From Candidatus Bathyarchaeota archaeon A05DMB-2 (GTDB lineage Archaea > Thermoproteota > Bathyarchaeia > Bathyarchaeales > Bathycorpusculaceae): a stretch of 64,000 nucleotides of DNA. The notes under the pieces were generated by a model. The model made no database searches and was not told where the DNA came from. It saw only the letters and a list, made by a program, of their open reading frames with translations. The position numbers and the translations under genes were made by a program. Position 1 is the stretch's first letter, and each line of letters begins with the position of its first letter. The stretch is taken from assembly GCA_018475625.1 (NCBI GenBank), contig JAAKEZ010000005.1, positions 62,001-126,000 of the forward strand. The letters are read 5' to 3'. Shown here piece by piece: positions 17,495-27,057 of this stretch.

Positions 17495-18373
17495 CTAATG
17501 TAGCACTGTTTGGTTCCTGCGCTTCTTGAAGTAAACCAGCAGACTTAAGCCAACAACGGCAACCAATGCACCAGAAACAGATGCGACCAATTTTGTTGGG
17601 AAGAATTCTGGAGTGTCTACCGTAAAAGTGACTGTTTCGGAGGCGCTTGTGTTTTCATCTGTGTCGTTCGAATAAATAGTTATGCTATGCGAGCCGTCTG
17701 CCTGTCTAGTCAAAGTTGCGTTTCCAGCAACAGTCACGTTTGCTTCTCCGTCTAGGCAGTATCCTATCCATGAAGTTGGCTGGTCCATTGTGAAGTTTAA
17801 CGGTAAGCTGTTTTGGCTGTAGGTTTTGTTTTCAAGTGACAGGTTTGATATGGCTGGAGGTTTTCCATCACCACTTATGGTGAATTGGACTGTGCTGTTG
17901 TCCAAAATGAGCGTGGGGTAATTGTAATTTGTGCTTATACGCTCATACTTTGCGTAAACGGTTAGTTTATGCTGTCCTTCGGGCAATTCAGGCAGAGCTA
18001 CCCAGCCAGCAGTCACGTATGGGGACATGATCGAAATACCTGTAGTTGTTGTGCCATTTGGATATGTAACTGTTGTCTCTATGGGCATGAATGTTGTTGT
18101 TAAGGGTACTGTTACGTTGCTTCCTCCGTCTATGCTGTAAACCATCACAAAACGATACTGATTCGGACCAAACAAAGACTTAACACTGATGTTTAGAATC
18201 AGCATGCTGGAGCTATAGGTTATATTGGATGGAGAAATGAGGTTGATGTCTCCTACTAGAGGACAGCCTCTCCCGTCTGGAGTGCACTGTGACTCAACAA
18301 GTTGAACCTCAACAAGCAACGAAGTTAAAAGCGTCGCTAAAGCAAGGACTGCGAACAGAACAATTGCCCTCAT
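17495..18373 (-). CDS. secreted, membrane-anchored Ig-like surface protein
   Basis: A 292-residue protein with an N-terminal signal peptide (MRAIVLFAVLALATLLTSLL), an extracellular part with N-x-S/T sites and an Ig-like beta domain (SNLSLENKTYSQNSLPLNFTMD, then WIGYCLDGEANVTVAGN), and a C-terminal membrane anchor followed by KKRRN. The domain just before the anchor (the YSLDG/NVTVxGNTTL type) is shared with the kelch pseudogene at 23182, so these belong to one surface-protein family. Function unknown. Confidence 0.8.
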   Translation of the reverse strand: MRAIVLFAVLALATLLTSLLVEVQLVESQCTPDGRGCPLVGDINLISPSNITYSSSMLILNISVKSLFGPNQYRFVMVYSIDGGSNVTVPLTTTFMPIETTVTYPNGTTTTGISIMSPYVTAGWVALPELPEGQHKLTVYAKYERISTNYNYPTLILDNSTVQFTISGDGKPPAISNLSLENKTYSQNSLPLNFTMDQPTSWIGYCLDGEANVTVAGNATLTRQADGSHSITIYSNDTDENTSASETVTFTVDTPEFFPTKLVASVSGALVAVVGLSLLVYFKKRRNQTVLH

Positions 18374-18636
18374 ACAACATTTCCCACCATTAAACAGTTA
18401 TGAACAAAGTCGCTTTTAGTTCTACTTAAGGAACAAAACGTTCCAAAACTGGAACAACCTCAGACTCGGTCGCTAAAGCGCACACACCCAAAAGAGTTAA
18501 TTAAATTTGTTCTTTGTGCAGCATTTCAGCCTTTAAATAAGGGATGGGTAGTCTCTGTGAACAACAGTGCCACTGGGAGAATTCAAAGCTTAAATGGTGT
18601 GAGTGCATCTTATTTTTTCTGGCAGGAGACAAACCC

Positions 18637-19452
18637 GTGACAAACAAAAAAGTAGGCGAAGACGACTACGTGCTTCTCTATTTGGATGTGCGGCGAACGT
18701 ACATGATTGAAGTTGAAGCAGGAAAAACTTTTCACACGCACAAAGGCTACATAAAGCTAGACGAGCTAATCGGGAAAGCGTTTGGCGAAACCGTGAAAAC
18801 CAGCTTAGGAGTGGAGTTCACGGTGCTGGAGCCTTTGCTGACGGATTACATGATGAAGTCGTCCCGCAAGACTCAGATAACCTATCCCAAAGACGCCGCT
18901 TTAATCGTGATGTTCAGCGGCATCGGCTCAGGCAGCCGCGTCGTGGAATCGGGCACTGGAACAGGCGCATTGACAACCGCGCTTGCGCATTACGTTAAAC
19001 CAGCCGGCAAGGTTTACAGTTACGAAGTGCGAGAGGAGTTTCAGCGGGCGGCGGAGAAAAACCTTAAACGCGCTGGCTTGCTGGAGTTTGTCGAGCTGAA
19101 AAGCAGAGATGTTACCATGGGGTTTGATGAGCGGGACGTGGATGCTGTTATACTGGATTTGGCGGTTCCGTGGCTCGTGGTACCTCACGCATACGAAGCC
19201 CTCAAACCGTCTGGAACGATTGTCTCTTTCAGCCCCACCATAGACCAGGTGGTTAAGGCAACTGAGGCATTGAGGGAGCATGGGTTCGTCTGCGTCGAGA
19301 CAGTAGAATGTTTGATGCGTGGGATGCAGGTTGAGCGCGGAAAAACTCGTCCTCAAACGCTGATGACGGGGCATTCGGGCTACATCACTTACGCGCGCAA
19401 AGCCCTAAAGCATAGTCAGAAAACAGGTGGCAACGAAGCTGAAAAGGCTTAG
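18637..19452 (+). CDS. trmI: tRNA (adenine-N1)-methyltransferase TrmI
   Basis: A 271-residue enzyme that makes m1A in the T-loop of tRNA (positions 57/58 in archaea). The GTG at 18637 is preferred: GGAG lies 8 nt upstream and the family starts just before the DDYVLLYLD motif; the open frame further upstream is not conserved-looking. Family elements are GKTFHTHKGYI, the SAM motif VVESGTGTGALT, and DAVILDLAVPW. It usually acts as a tetramer. The 3' end overlaps the convergent radical SAM gene by 4 bp. Confidence 0.9.
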   Translation: MTNKKVGEDDYVLLYLDVRRTYMIEVEAGKTFHTHKGYIKLDELIGKAFGETVKTSLGVEFTVLEPLLTDYMMKSSRKTQITYPKDAALIVMFSGIGSGSRVVESGTGTGALTTALAHYVKPAGKVYSYEVREEFQRAAEKNLKRAGLLEFVELKSRDVTMGFDERDVDAVILDLAVPWLVVPHAYEALKPSGTIVSFSPTIDQVVKATEALREHGFVCVETVECLMRGMQVERGKTRPQTLMTGHSGYITYARKALKHSQKTGGNEAEKA

Positions 19453-21014
19453 CTAAGGCGATTTGGCTGGCCGTTTCCGTTTCTCATCGTTGCTTGAGGC
19501 ATACCCAGCGTCCAGAAAGCCTGTTTTAATTGTTCGCCACGTGTAAAGCCGTAATAGATGCCCATGATTGTGGCAAAATATGGGATGAACACGTTGTTTA
19601 CGAATTTGTAGAGAAGCGGGTTGCGGATTCTGTTTTCGAGGAAAGTGGGCTTCCAAATTCTGATGTTGTAGTCCCAGCAGCGGATGAAGAAGTCCCATCT
19701 TGCTTTGGACAGGGAATCGAGTTCAGCGCCTTTTTTGTTCATCAGCATGCAGTTTTCGAGTGGAACGAAGAAAAGCGGCACGTAGAACGCGTTGTAGCCT
19801 TCCAGCTTGTCCATAAGTTCAAGTGTTGCCAAAACGTCCTCTTCTTTCTCGTCTGGAAGCCCAACGATTAATGTTGCCAACGGGTACCAGTCGTTGTCGT
19901 TCAGTATTCCAAACGCATCAGTGACTATTTCCTGCCATTGTTCAGGCTTGTAAGGCAACATTTTTCCGCTCATGTACTTCTTCATCAGCCTTGTGCTGCC
20001 TGTTTCGATGCCTGTTTCAGCCGTGATTATGGCTTTGTTGCCGAGCGAATACCAGCTGCGCTCAATGAGTATCTCGGCTAACTCTTCAATCATCTGAGGG
20101 TTATAAACTACTGGTGCCAGAGACATGTGGGAAGCCTGAATGCTCTTGACGCCTGGATGGTCGGCGACGCTTTTGACCATTTTAACCACAGCCTCTTTGT
20201 TGGGAATGAAACTTTTGCTTTTAGAGCCGTAGAGAAAGAGGTCTTCCGTTATCAACGTTATGTGGGCGCTGCCTTCTCTTGTTGTCATTTCTACTTCTCG
20301 CATAATTCGGTCCAGCGAAATATCTACCTTGCTTTGCATGGTGGGCGTGCAGAACTGGCAATTTCTACCGCACCCCTTTGAGATTTCAACTGCGCCGTGG
20401 ATGGCAGCGTGCTTGGACAGCGGCATCGTTTCATAATTCCAATTGCGCAGCGATTCATCGGCGTGAACTATGCGTGGAAGCGCTTCTCCGTTGACCGCCT
20501 TCTTGAAAACGTCAACTATTGGGTCGGGTCTTCCGCCCAAGATAACGCAGTCTATGCCGTATTTGTCAGTCATGCGTTTGCGTTCAAGCTGCCACGATCC
20601 GAAGCCACCGACAATAATTTTGGGCTTAAACTTTTTGATGACAGGGTGCGTTACGAGTTTTTGAAACTCGAGGGCGTTCATAGGCTCTCCGCCGCCTATA
20701 ACTGAAGAGTAAGTTTTGCTGACGTAACCCATGCCTGTTGGATCCATTGAGGAGATTCCAACCACTTTAGTGTCTGGTCCAATGAAATGGCTTAAGTCTT
20801 CGGGATGAACTACGGCAACGTCGGATTCCGTGAAACCGTTCTCTAAAAGCATGGCTTCAACTTTTCTTAAGCCGTATGGCGCGTATTTGGCTCTGCCGTC
20901 CGAATAGCGCTCAACTGGGGGATAAAGAGATTTTCTGGCGAAGCTTAGTGGAATTGGCCCTAAACCGAAGCCTGCTGAAAAAGCCATGAAAGGATTGTTG
21001 AAAAAATCACTCAT
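19449..21014 (-). CDS. B12-binding domain / radical SAM protein
   Basis: A 521-residue protein. The first 180 residues form a cobalamin-binding-like domain (VVGISSMDPTGMGYV, then KIIVGGFGSWQ); the DxHxxG His ligand is not obvious, so cobalamin may bind base-off or not at all. Residues 215, 219 and 222 (CGRNCQFC) bind the radical SAM cluster. The barrel includes ITAETGIETGS and LIVGLPDEKEED. Related archaeal proteins are uncharacterised; methyl or sulfur transfer is possible. Start is ATG 21014. Confidence 0.83.
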   Translation of the reverse strand: MSDFFNNPFMAFSAGFGLGPIPLSFARKSLYPPVERYSDGRAKYAPYGLRKVEAMLLENGFTESDVAVVHPEDLSHFIGPDTKVVGISSMDPTGMGYVSKTYSSVIGGGEPMNALEFQKLVTHPVIKKFKPKIIVGGFGSWQLERKRMTDKYGIDCVILGGRPDPIVDVFKKAVNGEALPRIVHADESLRNWNYETMPLSKHAAIHGAVEISKGCGRNCQFCTPTMQSKVDISLDRIMREVEMTTREGSAHITLITEDLFLYGSKSKSFIPNKEAVVKMVKSVADHPGVKSIQASHMSLAPVVYNPQMIEELAEILIERSWYSLGNKAIITAETGIETGSTRLMKKYMSGKMLPYKPEQWQEIVTDAFGILNDNDWYPLATLIVGLPDEKEEDVLATLELMDKLEGYNAFYVPLFFVPLENCMLMNKKGAELDSLSKARWDFFIRCWDYNIRIWKPTFLENRIRNPLLYKFVNNVFIPYFATIMGIYYGFTRGEQLKQAFWTLGMPQATMRNGNGQPNRLS

Positions 21015-21194
21015 CTCTGTGGCTGAAGCGGTGAGTACTATTTTGACGCCTTTGACGCCTAAACCCGTAGTTTATCTCTCTCCATGTCTTTCACATTAAC
21101 AGAAAAGAAGAATTGTTCCACAGAGTTTTTAAGAATTGCGTATGGGTAATTCCTAAACCAACGATTAAAATCCGAACCTTACCATTCGAAGGAA

Positions 21195-21566
21195 CTAAAT
21201 TTTCCTTTTTTCCCTCTCGCTTACGTTTGGTTCCAGTTGGTTGTTTGATAGTGCATCAAGAACGGGTCTTTTAGTGACTTTTTCGCAGATTGGTCGAAAA
21301 TGAATGGTCTTTGAAATTCTGCGCTTGTTTAACCATCCCATTCGAGTTAACTGATTGAGATAGCTGCTTTCGATGGCGCGGCATCGCCCAGTCAGATTAG
21401 AAACCACCGTTGCGTCGCATTCGCCCTTGGATACTACCGTGAGGTAGGTGCGCCTGAGATGGTCAGGCAGCTGCAAAAGCTCTATGTCGGGAACCTCTAC
21501 TGGTTGAGTGTTCCAGTTTGAGACGGTGTTCTCGATGTCGTCGAGTCTGTAGCGGATGTTTAACAT
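21195..21566 (-). CDS. HTH DNA-binding protein, small
   Basis: A 123-residue protein with an N-terminal coil (MLNIRYRLDDIENTVSNWN) and a winged helix: LPDHLRRTYLTVVSKGECDATVVSNLTGRCRAIESSYLNQLTRMGWLNKRR. It ends in a basic tail. Similar small regulators are abundant in Bathyarchaeia. It is monocistronic, followed by the AT-rich gap before the pseudogene at 21919. Confidence 0.65.
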   Translation of the reverse strand: MLNIRYRLDDIENTVSNWNTQPVEVPDIELLQLPDHLRRTYLTVVSKGECDATVVSNLTGRCRAIESSYLNQLTRMGWLNKRRISKTIHFRPICEKVTKRPVLDALSNNQLEPNVSEREKRKI

Positions 21567-21918
21567 TTCTTGAAATATTCTGTCCAGTATGCTTCTTCTA
21601 ACTATTTCTTGTTCCCCCAGATGTTTTTGTTTGTTTCTGTCATGATTTTAAAACATTTTAGTTTTTTTGTCAATCATCGTTTAACATATTGTTGAATTCT
21701 GTTCACAAGAGGCAAAGCCTGCTTGACAATTTTGCAAAAACTCGTTGTCTGCGAACGGTTTCGCTCGGTAAAAGGCAAAGGGGAGTCAGACTGCTCCAAC
21801 TACGTTTACTGGATCTTTCCTTTTTTCTTTTGTGTTTGTGTAAATCGTTTGCACACTAATGTTTATCGTTGATTTCCGAGTTGGGAACTAGGAGATTATC
21901 ATCTTGAGGAGACAGACC
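21567..21918. other. AT-rich intergenic region
   Basis: No gene is seen. Toward its right end there is a TATA-like TGTTTATC (about 21859-21866) and a strong ribosome site GAGGAGA (about 21906-21912), both serving the broken secreted-protein gene that starts at 21919. Confidence 0.4.
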
Positions 21919-22369
21919 ATGGGCATAGGATGTTTAGCTGCTTTCGCTGTTTGTGGGATTGTTCGTGAGCCTGTTTCCATCTGTCGAGCTAGCTGCATTT
22001 CGTAGTGTTAGGGTAAGCGGTGTGTCGGTGAAGGCAAATTTGGGACTCTCCTCTGACAGTGCGTGCACTTTAAACTTGACCTCGATTGATTGGGACGCCA
22101 TTTCTCAGGGAGCGCTGCAGCCAGAACGGTCTATGTTAAGAACTTTGGTAACTCCCACCTATTGCTGAGTTTGTCAACGACGAATTGGAATTCGTCGGTT
22201 GCCAATGGACTGTTAGCTTTGAGTTGGAACCGGGAAGGTGCCACATTGGCTGCTGGTCAAGTGATGAAGGCAACGCTGACGCTTTCGATATCGCCTGTCG
22301 CAAGCGGTTTTTACCACTTTCAATTTTGATGCTGTGATAACTGGTGAGGTTCGAAGAAGCCGATTTTGA
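21919..22369 (+). pseudogene. small secreted surface protein, broken by frameshifts
   Basis: The promoter, ribosome site and ATG 21919 are intact, but the protein is spread over several frames. The signal peptide continues in another frame (LFVGLFVSLFPSVELAAF), followed by VRVSGVSVKANLGL and SACTLNLTSIDWDAIS. A second shift near 22110 leads to ARTVYVKNFGNSHLLLSLS and NWNSSVANGLLALSW, and a third near 22308 to TTFNFDAVITGE. At least three shifts are needed to restore one protein of about 145 residues. The repeated-strand pattern recalls the camelysin/TasA-like secreted family. Confidence 0.75.
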
Positions 22370-22630
22370 ATGCAGGCTGCGCAGGTAATTAGTCCCTTTA
22401 GCTGTTTGCGTGAATGAGAAAATTTCGCACTCGTACTATCTGGAGAGGCTCTCAGAAGGCTCAAGTTTGCCATTCGGTGCCGTCCGAGTAACTCTGAACT
22501 TTCATCCTCGAAAGTCAAGCTAATGCCTTTTCATCATCCGGCAACAAGAAGTAAACCAAGCCAGAAATAAAAGGGTTCCCAGCCAAATCGTAAAATAGTC
22601 TCTCCCGGGCTACCTTTCCCGTGTTGTAAT
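22370..22630. other. non-coding remnant sequence
   Basis: No intact frame or recognisable motif was found between the secreted-protein pseudogene and the small gene at 22631. Composition is ordinary; it may be further decayed coding sequence. Confidence 0.25.
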
Positions 22631-22843
22631 TTATACCGTTTTTAGTGCTTTGTCTGTTGTTTCCGCGGTGATTTCTTGTTTGAGCTTCTGCTTCAAAGCT
22701 TTAAGCAGCGTGTCCACATGGTCTTGGTCATGGCTTGGTTTCGCGCCCGCTGTTATCACGATCCTATGAGGCATCGCTAATGCTTTTTTCGTCAGGATTT
22801 CCTCAGGGTTCAAACCTAAAGCTCTAACTATTTCCTTCATCAT
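22631..22843 (-). CDS. small hypothetical protein, possibly a fragment
   Basis: A 70-residue frame from ATG 22843 (TTG 22849 possible): MMKEIVRALGLNPEEILTKKA, PHRIVITAGAKPSHDQDHVDTLLKALKQKLKQE. It is helical and hydrophilic with good codon use. I do not recognise it. Lying in a region of broken genes, it may be the end of a larger protein. Confidence 0.4.
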   Translation of the reverse strand: MMKEIVRALGLNPEEILTKKALAMPHRIVITAGAKPSHDQDHVDTLLKALKQKLKQEITAETTDKALKTV

Positions 22844-23181
22844 CTCCAACTTCGTGGAGTTCAGTGACGGCTACGGCAACGGAGCAAGCAGACCGATATA
22901 CTCAGACACTGCGATAACGGCGTGGTACTGGCCCATGTTTTAATCGGAGAACCAGTAGAGCCAAAGCGTTCTCTCAGTTTCCCTTCTTTTTTCTATTTTG
23001 AACATAAGTTGAAGAGTCAAAGTAAACCTACTGACGAAGGGTGTGCCACAAAAATGGCAGATGCTTGTTGGGAAAAGTGTTTGTCAAGAAAAATTTGACT
23101 AACGCTGAGCCCGTTTAGTCAAGAAACATTGACAAAAACCCTTTAATCACAGAAACAACCCAGATATATCAGGGAAAAGCA
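22844..23181. other. intergenic region carrying two inverted-repeat units
   Basis: This holds no gene but contains the two 22-bp inverted repeats at 23081-23136 listed separately, lying 46-101 bp upstream of the kelch gene start. A TATA-like CTTTAATC is at about 23140-23147. Confidence 0.45.
23081..23136. repeat. two 22-bp inverted-repeat units (operator-like)
   Basis: Units at 23081-23102 and 23115-23136 each consist of TTNGTCAA, a 6-nt spacer of the form GAAANN, and TTGACNAA. Centre-to-centre distance is 34 bp, about three helical turns. Three more units in opposite orientation lie at 61495-61592. Position directly upstream of a surface-protein gene suggests binding of a dimeric regulator. 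Confidence 0.65.
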
Positions 23182-24587
23182 ATGAGAAAAAGCATTGCAT
23201 TGATGCTTGTTCTCGTCTTCCTAACAGCCTAGTGCCTAGTCGTCGCTAAGCCTGTATTATCGTCTGCCGATGCAACTGAGGACACCTGGGTGTCGAAGGC
23301 GCCGATGCAGCAGGCAAGGAGCGGGTTGGGCGTGGCGGCGGTGAACGGCAAAATCTATGCCATTGGAGGATCCACGCAAAGTGGATTTGCGCCAGGTGTT
23401 CATGGCTCTGTAGTTTATGGTAACATAAATATTGGTAGTTTTGTGGGCACAAATGAAGAATATGATCCAGCAACGGATACTTGGACTTTCAGGAAGCCGA
23501 TGCCGACTCCAAGAATTGCTTTTGCTATAGCTGTGTATCGGAACAAAATCTACTGCATAGGCGGAAGAAGCATAGCTGGAAGTACAAGTGGTGGTTACAC
23601 TGGAGTGAATGAGGTCTATGATCCTACAACCGACACTTGGGAAACCAAGGCACCTATGCTTACAGCCCGAGGATGGCTAACTGCCGCTGTTGTAAACGGC
23701 AAAATCTACCTCATAGGTGGTTATCCTAACGGAACCCTTAACGAGGTCTATGATCCGGTTACAGATTTGTGGACAACTAAAGCGTCGATACCAACATCAA
23801 TTGCAACGATAAGGGGATGGATTTCAACCGCTGCTGATGGCAAGATATACGTCATAGGCGGCTATTATGGTTCTGGTAAACTAAACCAAATATACGACCC
23901 TGAAACTGACAGATGGAGTCAAGGTGCACCTCCTCCCTCGCTTTCTGGGATTATAACATCAGGTGTAACTACTGGTTTTTTAGCGCCTAAGAAAATCTAC
24001 GTTATAGGTCCTCAAGTCTATGGTGAACCAAGTAACGGTGTTTATGATCCTGTGAATAATAGTTGGACGTTTGGCGCTGACGTACCTACAAGGCGTTACA
24101 ATTTCGATGTCGCCGTTGTGAATGACAAGTTATATGCAATTGGAGGTCATACCTATGATGTTGGTAGCGGCTATTTTGAGCCTACTGCATTGAATGAAAT
24201 GTATACTCCACTTGGGTATGGCACTGTTCCGCCTGTTGTTGCGGTTGTTTCGCCTGAAAGCACCACGTACAATTCGACTAGTGTTTCTTTGGTTTTCACC
24301 GTTAACAAACCAGTTGTCTGGATGGGCTACAGCCTTGACGGGTGGGACAACATTACCATCACGGGCAACACCACGCTGTCATGATTATCCAATGGTTTGC
24401 ATAACGTTACGGTTTACGCTAAGGACGAGTTTGGAAACATTGGAGCCTCTGAAACGGTACTTTTCAGCATTACTCAGGAACCGCAGGCTTTTCCAGCAGC
24501 GCTGGTTGCAGCGTCAGTAATAATAGTTGCAGTAGCTGCCGTTGCTTCTCGGTCTACTTCAAGAGAAACAAGCATTTAATGTCATGA
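23182..24587 (+). pseudogene. secreted kelch-repeat protein with two in-frame stops and one frameshift
   Basis: The ATG at 23182 opens a signal peptide (MRKSIALMLVLVFLTA) interrupted by TAG at 23230-23232. The same frame then gives five to six kelch repeats (KIYAIGG, YDPATDTW, KIYCIGG, YDPTTDTW, KIYLIGG, YDPVTDLW, KIYVIGG). An Ig-like domain (VWMGYSLDGWDNITITGNT) is cut by TGA at 24382-24384, after which the same frame continues LSNGLHNVTVYAKDEFGNIG. A shift near 24550 is needed to reach the anchor end VYFKRNKH. Intact relatives would be about 465 residues, secreted and anchored. Readthrough of both stops is unlikely. Confidence 0.8.
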
Positions 24588-24811
24588 GCTCGGTCTTCCA
24601 ATCTCTACGTCATATGTTTAAATTCCAGTGAAACCACCATTTTCGTCTAACCGAAATATAAAAAGGCTTCTTTTGTAGAGCGAACAAAAACGACTTTCAG
24701 TTCCATTTCGCTTGCTTTTTCCATGATGTGAGTACCAGTGCAAGAATTATCGACAAGAGTAACTCTGCGATCTTGGGTGTTATTGAAGGTGTAGTTGAGA
24801 GTGCAGTTCGT

Positions 24812-26020
24812 TTATCGCCTTTTCCTAAGCACAAGTCCAATTATAACAATTAATAATACGGCTATAACGATTAGTACGGTTAGTATGGCAAGTTCTATTT
24901 CGTTGAGTCCTGTTTGAGGTGTGGCTGGCGTTGCCGTTGGGTTCTGAGAAGGCAGAGGCGATGTTGCTGGTGTTGGTATAGGTGCGTTTTGGTTAGGCAT
25001 CGCTTGAGGGTTCGACTCTGTTAAGAATGGAATGTAATTGACTTTGCCTGTGTTGAAGTCGTCGCTGTCGTTGTAATCCCAGATTTTCTCATCAATTTTT
25101 GCTGTGTCGGTTGTTCCCCACCAATTATTGGCGGCGTTAATGTTAACTTGAGTGCTTGACGCTATTCGAAGGTTGTAATTTGTGTTGTCTTCAATGTTGT
25201 TGTTAGTTATTGTTGGAGAGGGATTGTTGTGGATGGATATGCCGTTAGCGTTCTTTGTTATGGTGTTTTGCATAATTGTTGGGCTGGAGTTTTCAGAAAT
25301 CGAAATCCCGGCTTGACCATAACCCGGGTCACCATAGCCATAGCCATAACTGTTGCTAATTAGGTTTCTCATTATCGTTGGAGAACCGCCCCCTATGGTA
25401 ATAGCCGCTGAATCATAACAGCCAAGAATGTTGTTATCAACGATTAGAGCAGTGTTGTCATTTCCTATGCCGATGGCAACTGAGGGAAAACTAGGGCGAC
25501 CTAGCCAATCTGAACCAATGGGGATTTCGATGCTGTTCTTGGAGATTATCGGTGAGCCTCCACCAACAGAAATGCTTTTCGTGATAATATTCTTGCTAAT
25601 CAATGGAGACCCTCCACCTAAACCTAATCTCGTGTCCAATATTGCGTACTCGATTATACTACCTGTGTCAGTTTGTAGATTCCAACCAGTGCTCGTCTCA
25701 GTGAATTCTATATAGCCGGAATTCATGTGTATTCTTTCCGCACTGCTGCCTCTGGCAATTAACGTGCCGTTTACTTGAATGTAAAACGCGTTCAGGTTTA
25801 CAATAACTCCAGACTCAATCGTCAGAGTTACTCCTTCGTCTATTGCTATGTTCCCCGTAAGGTTATATGGACTGTTTGCCTTAGTCCATGTTGTATCAGA
25901 AGTGATTATGCCCTTAGTAACATTATATCCCTTAACAGTACCAACATTCATATTGCCGACGAACAATAATCCAGTCAACAAGATAACCAAAGTTAAAGAC
26001 AGACAAACGATTGCCCTCAA
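24812..26020 (-). CDS. secreted parallel beta-helix (NosD-like) surface protein
   Basis: A 402-residue protein from TTG 26020, which gives a signal peptide closely resembling that of the gene at 17495 (RAIVCLSLTLVILLTGLLFVG against RAIVLFAVLALATLLTSLL). The open frame extends upstream but would run into the kelch fragment. The body is a right-handed parallel beta-helix with repeats such as SPLISKNIITKSI, SPIISKNSIEIPI, SPTIMRNLISNS, SPTIMQNTITKNANGISI, SPTITNNNIEDNT. Then come NNWWGTTD, a Pro/Thr linker (PIPTPATSPLPSQNP) and a C-terminal membrane anchor with RKRR. Such proteins often bind or cleave polysaccharide; no catalytic residues can be assigned. Confidence 0.8.
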   Translation of the reverse strand: MRAIVCLSLTLVILLTGLLFVGNMNVGTVKGYNVTKGIITSDTTWTKANSPYNLTGNIAIDEGVTLTIESGVIVNLNAFYIQVNGTLIARGSSAERIHMNSGYIEFTETSTGWNLQTDTGSIIEYAILDTRLGLGGGSPLISKNIITKSISVGGGSPIISKNSIEIPIGSDWLGRPSFPSVAIGIGNDNTALIVDNNILGCYDSAAITIGGGSPTIMRNLISNSYGYGYGDPGYGQAGISISENSSPTIMQNTITKNANGISIHNNPSPTITNNNIEDNTNYNLRIASSTQVNINAANNWWGTTDTAKIDEKIWDYNDSDDFNTGKVNYIPFLTESNPQAMPNQNAPIPTPATSPLPSQNPTATPATPQTGLNEIELAILTVLIVIAVLLIVIIGLVLRKRR

Positions 26021-26235
26021 ATCAACACACTTGAAATATATTAATAGTGCACCTAATCTTAAATATTGTGAATATTCATGCTTTTTATCGATTGTTCGGC
26101 AAAATCGCTTATCTTCCCATAAAGATACCTTATTGAACGTAGCGGTGTATTTCTGAATCATCCCGTACCTCTTAAAAACATCTCTGACGAACAATAATCT
26201 TTGACAGCATCGAACAAACCAAGTTCGTTTGAGGC

Positions 26236-26994
26236 TTAAACCAGCATTGAAATATAAAAAATCAAAGTGGCTGCAGCTGCAGCAGCAAATCCGACTGGAA
26301 CAAGCGTCGCCATATACCACACATCGTTTTCCACGTCATAAACCTGATTAAAGTCATGCCAACCAGCCGAACCAAAAGGACCTGTCTCTCCTCCTAACAC
26401 GAAGATCCTGCCGCCCGCAACAGCGGACGCAGCTCTGTTCACCGCAATAGGAATTGACGTTTTCTCGATCCATGTGTCTGCTTCTGGATCGTGGACCTCA
26501 TTTTTATCGGAACAAAGAATACCTGGGAATACGTTATATTGAGCTCCGCCTATAACATAAATCTTACCGTCAATGATGTTTGCGCACATTCGAAATCGTG
26601 GAGTCAGAAGAGGCGCTTTGGTTTCCCAAGTATCAGTGGCTGGATCATAAACCTCGTTTATTCCAGTGAAATACATACCGCCCGTGTCATCGACCTCTCC
26701 GCCTATACAATAGATCTTGTCTTTGTAGACGGCTATGGCGAATTCTCTTCTTGGAGTAGGCATCGAAGCCTTTGTTGTCCATGTGTTTGTGGCGGGGTCG
26801 TACATTTCGTTGGTGTCGAGGTAAGGGCTAATCGCGTCGTTACGGCCTCCAATCGCATAGATCTTGCCGTCTACGACGGCAACGCCTAAGCCACTTCTTG
26901 CAGTTGGTATCGGAGCCAGAGATGTCCAATAATCTCCAATTGCTCTAGTTTGTGGAATCAAAAAAAGTGATAAAGAAAAGGAAACAGCTTTTTG
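26236..26994 (-). pseudogene. kelch-repeat surface protein, truncated at both ends
   Basis: The frame holds kelch repeats (KIYAIGGRND, YDPATNTW, KIYCIGGE, YDPATDTW, KIYVIGG, FVLGGE). At the start, a signal-peptide-like stretch (KAVSFSLSLFLIPQTRAIG) runs in frame from a stop at 26995-26997 and has no ATG; a T7 run sits inside it. A TTG at 26961 lies in the hydrophobic segment and is a poor start. At the end, after LVPVGFAAAAAAT, the sequence goes into an unrelated tail, so later repeats and the anchor are missing. It is 241 residues against about 350-470 for relatives. Confidence 0.65.
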
Positions 26995-27057
26995 CTAGGC
27001 TTCTTTGTTCACATTAAGATATTAGCCCTCCACTTGATGAGCAGGGAGGCAACATGC

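Noticed and set aside
23230-23232. Pyrrolysine readthrough of TAG in the kelch gene
   Set aside because: The TAG lies in a signal peptide and the gene has two further lesions. No other gene with an internal TAG was found.
26021-26320. N-terminal extension of the beta-helix protein
   Set aside because: The extra 100 residues precede the signal peptide and overlap the kelch fragment; not compatible with secretion.
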